A stretch of 5,835 bases of DNA from Spiro-02 sp034114085. Its GTDB lineage: Bacteria > Spirochaetota > Spirochaetia > Sphaerochaetales > Sphaerochaetaceae. The stretch lies in NCBI GenBank assembly GCA_034114085.1, contig JAXEWB010000029.1:1-5835 (forward strand), written 5' to 3'. Both the position numbers and the translations under genes were made by a program. Below, piece by piece: positions 5,530-5,835 of the stretch; positions within the stretch are counted from its first letter, which is position 1; each line of letters opens with the position of its first letter. The notes under the pieces are model-generated. The model made no database searches, was not told the origin of the DNA, and saw only the letters and a list, made by a program, of their open reading frames with translations.

Positions 5530-5835
5530 TTCGTCTTAGGTGTGGGAGCTACCTCTCGCCTACGTCCTTTATGATGGGATTACGTCCTTTATGTTGTTGC
5601 TACGTCCTGTATGTCGGGATTGCGTCCTGTATGTCGGAGCTACCTATCGTCTACGTCCTTTATGTTGTTGCTACGTCCTTTATGATGGGATTGCGTCCTT
5701 TATGTCGGGATTGCGTCCTTTATGTCGGGATTGCGTCCTTTATGTCGGGATTACGTCCTTTATGTCGGGATTACGTCCTTTATGTCGGGATTACGTCCTT
5801 TATGTCGGGATTACGTCCTTTATGTCGGGATTGCG
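5530..5835. repeat. Tandem array of 20-bp repeats with two 11-bp interruptions, running off the right edge
   Basis: The consensus unit is TACGTCCTTTATGTCGGGAT. Clear units start at 5561, 5581, 5601 and 5621, then, after an 11-bp interruption, at 5652 and every 20 bp to 5812, with TGCG of another unit at 5832-5835. A degenerate unit (14 of 20 matches) lies at 5530-5549. The interruptions TACCTCTCGCC (5550-5560) and TACCTATCGTC (5641-5651) each follow a unit ending GGAGC. Units at the right are identical apart from TACG/TGCG; those at the left are diverged. There are no spacers, so it is not a CRISPR array. It is contiguous, AT/GC-mixed and lies about 85 bp upstream of the binding-protein -35. 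The function is unknown; candidates are a protein-binding array, a repeat-rich RNA or simple slippage-driven expansion. Confidence 0.92.

Noticed and set aside
5530..5835. CRISPR array
   Set aside because: The repeats are contiguous 20-mers with no unique spacers, and no cas genes are present.
5530..5835. Iteron-type plasmid replication origin
   Set aside because: The unit length fits iterons, but no rep gene, DnaA box or AT-rich melting region is visible in the window, and the neighbours are metabolic genes. It could be reconsidered if a rep gene lies just to the right.

Overview
The window is a stretch of bacterial chromosome in which every recognisable gene lies on the minus strand, so transcription runs from right to left. 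Base composition looks near-balanced. The solute-binding protein has a Sec leader ending in an AQGSGE-type segment with no lipobox cysteine. That leader and the gene mix suggest a free-living or gut, sugar-fermenting spirochaete (Sphaerochaeta-like). This is an inference from style, not a proven placement.

Layout from right to left (5' to 3' for the genes): (1) 5530-5835, a head-to-tail array of 20-bp repeats that runs off the right edge. (2) 5349-5529, a leader region with a clear promoter and a tandem 10-bp motif. (3) 5348-3768, an extracellular sugar-type solute-binding protein of the LplA/YtcQ kind. (4) 3711-3750, an intrinsic terminator. (5) 3689-2259, an M20 (PepV-like) metallopeptidase. 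(6) 2258-2040, a second regulatory gap carrying nearly the same promoter and repeat motif as region 2. (7) 2039-1074, a uroporphyrinogen-decarboxylase-superfamily protein with the zinc-thiolate residues of corrinoid methyltransferases. (8) 1073-922, an intercistronic gap with two hairpins. (9) 921-1, the first 307 codons of a GH105 unsaturated rhamnogalacturonyl hydrolase, cut by the left edge.

The window therefore appears to hold two transcription units: binding protein with peptidase, and URO-D-like protein with GH105. Both are driven by an almost identical promoter, TTGTGT, 17 bp, then TGT-TAGTAT. In both, a TAAGATATTA motif sits at the same distance downstream of the -10, over the expected transcription start, and is repeated at an 11-bp step. 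This looks like a small regulon under one unidentified regulator. A YtcQ-like binding protein with a YteR-like GH105 hydrolase recalls the Bacillus subtilis system for importing and cleaving unsaturated pectin (rhamnogalacturonan) disaccharides. Here no permease gene is visible, and a peptidase and a URO-D-like protein are added.

The most unusual items are the shared operator-promoter module, the 20-bp array upstream of the binding-protein promoter, and apparent loss of substrate-anchoring residues in the M20 peptidase despite an intact metal centre.
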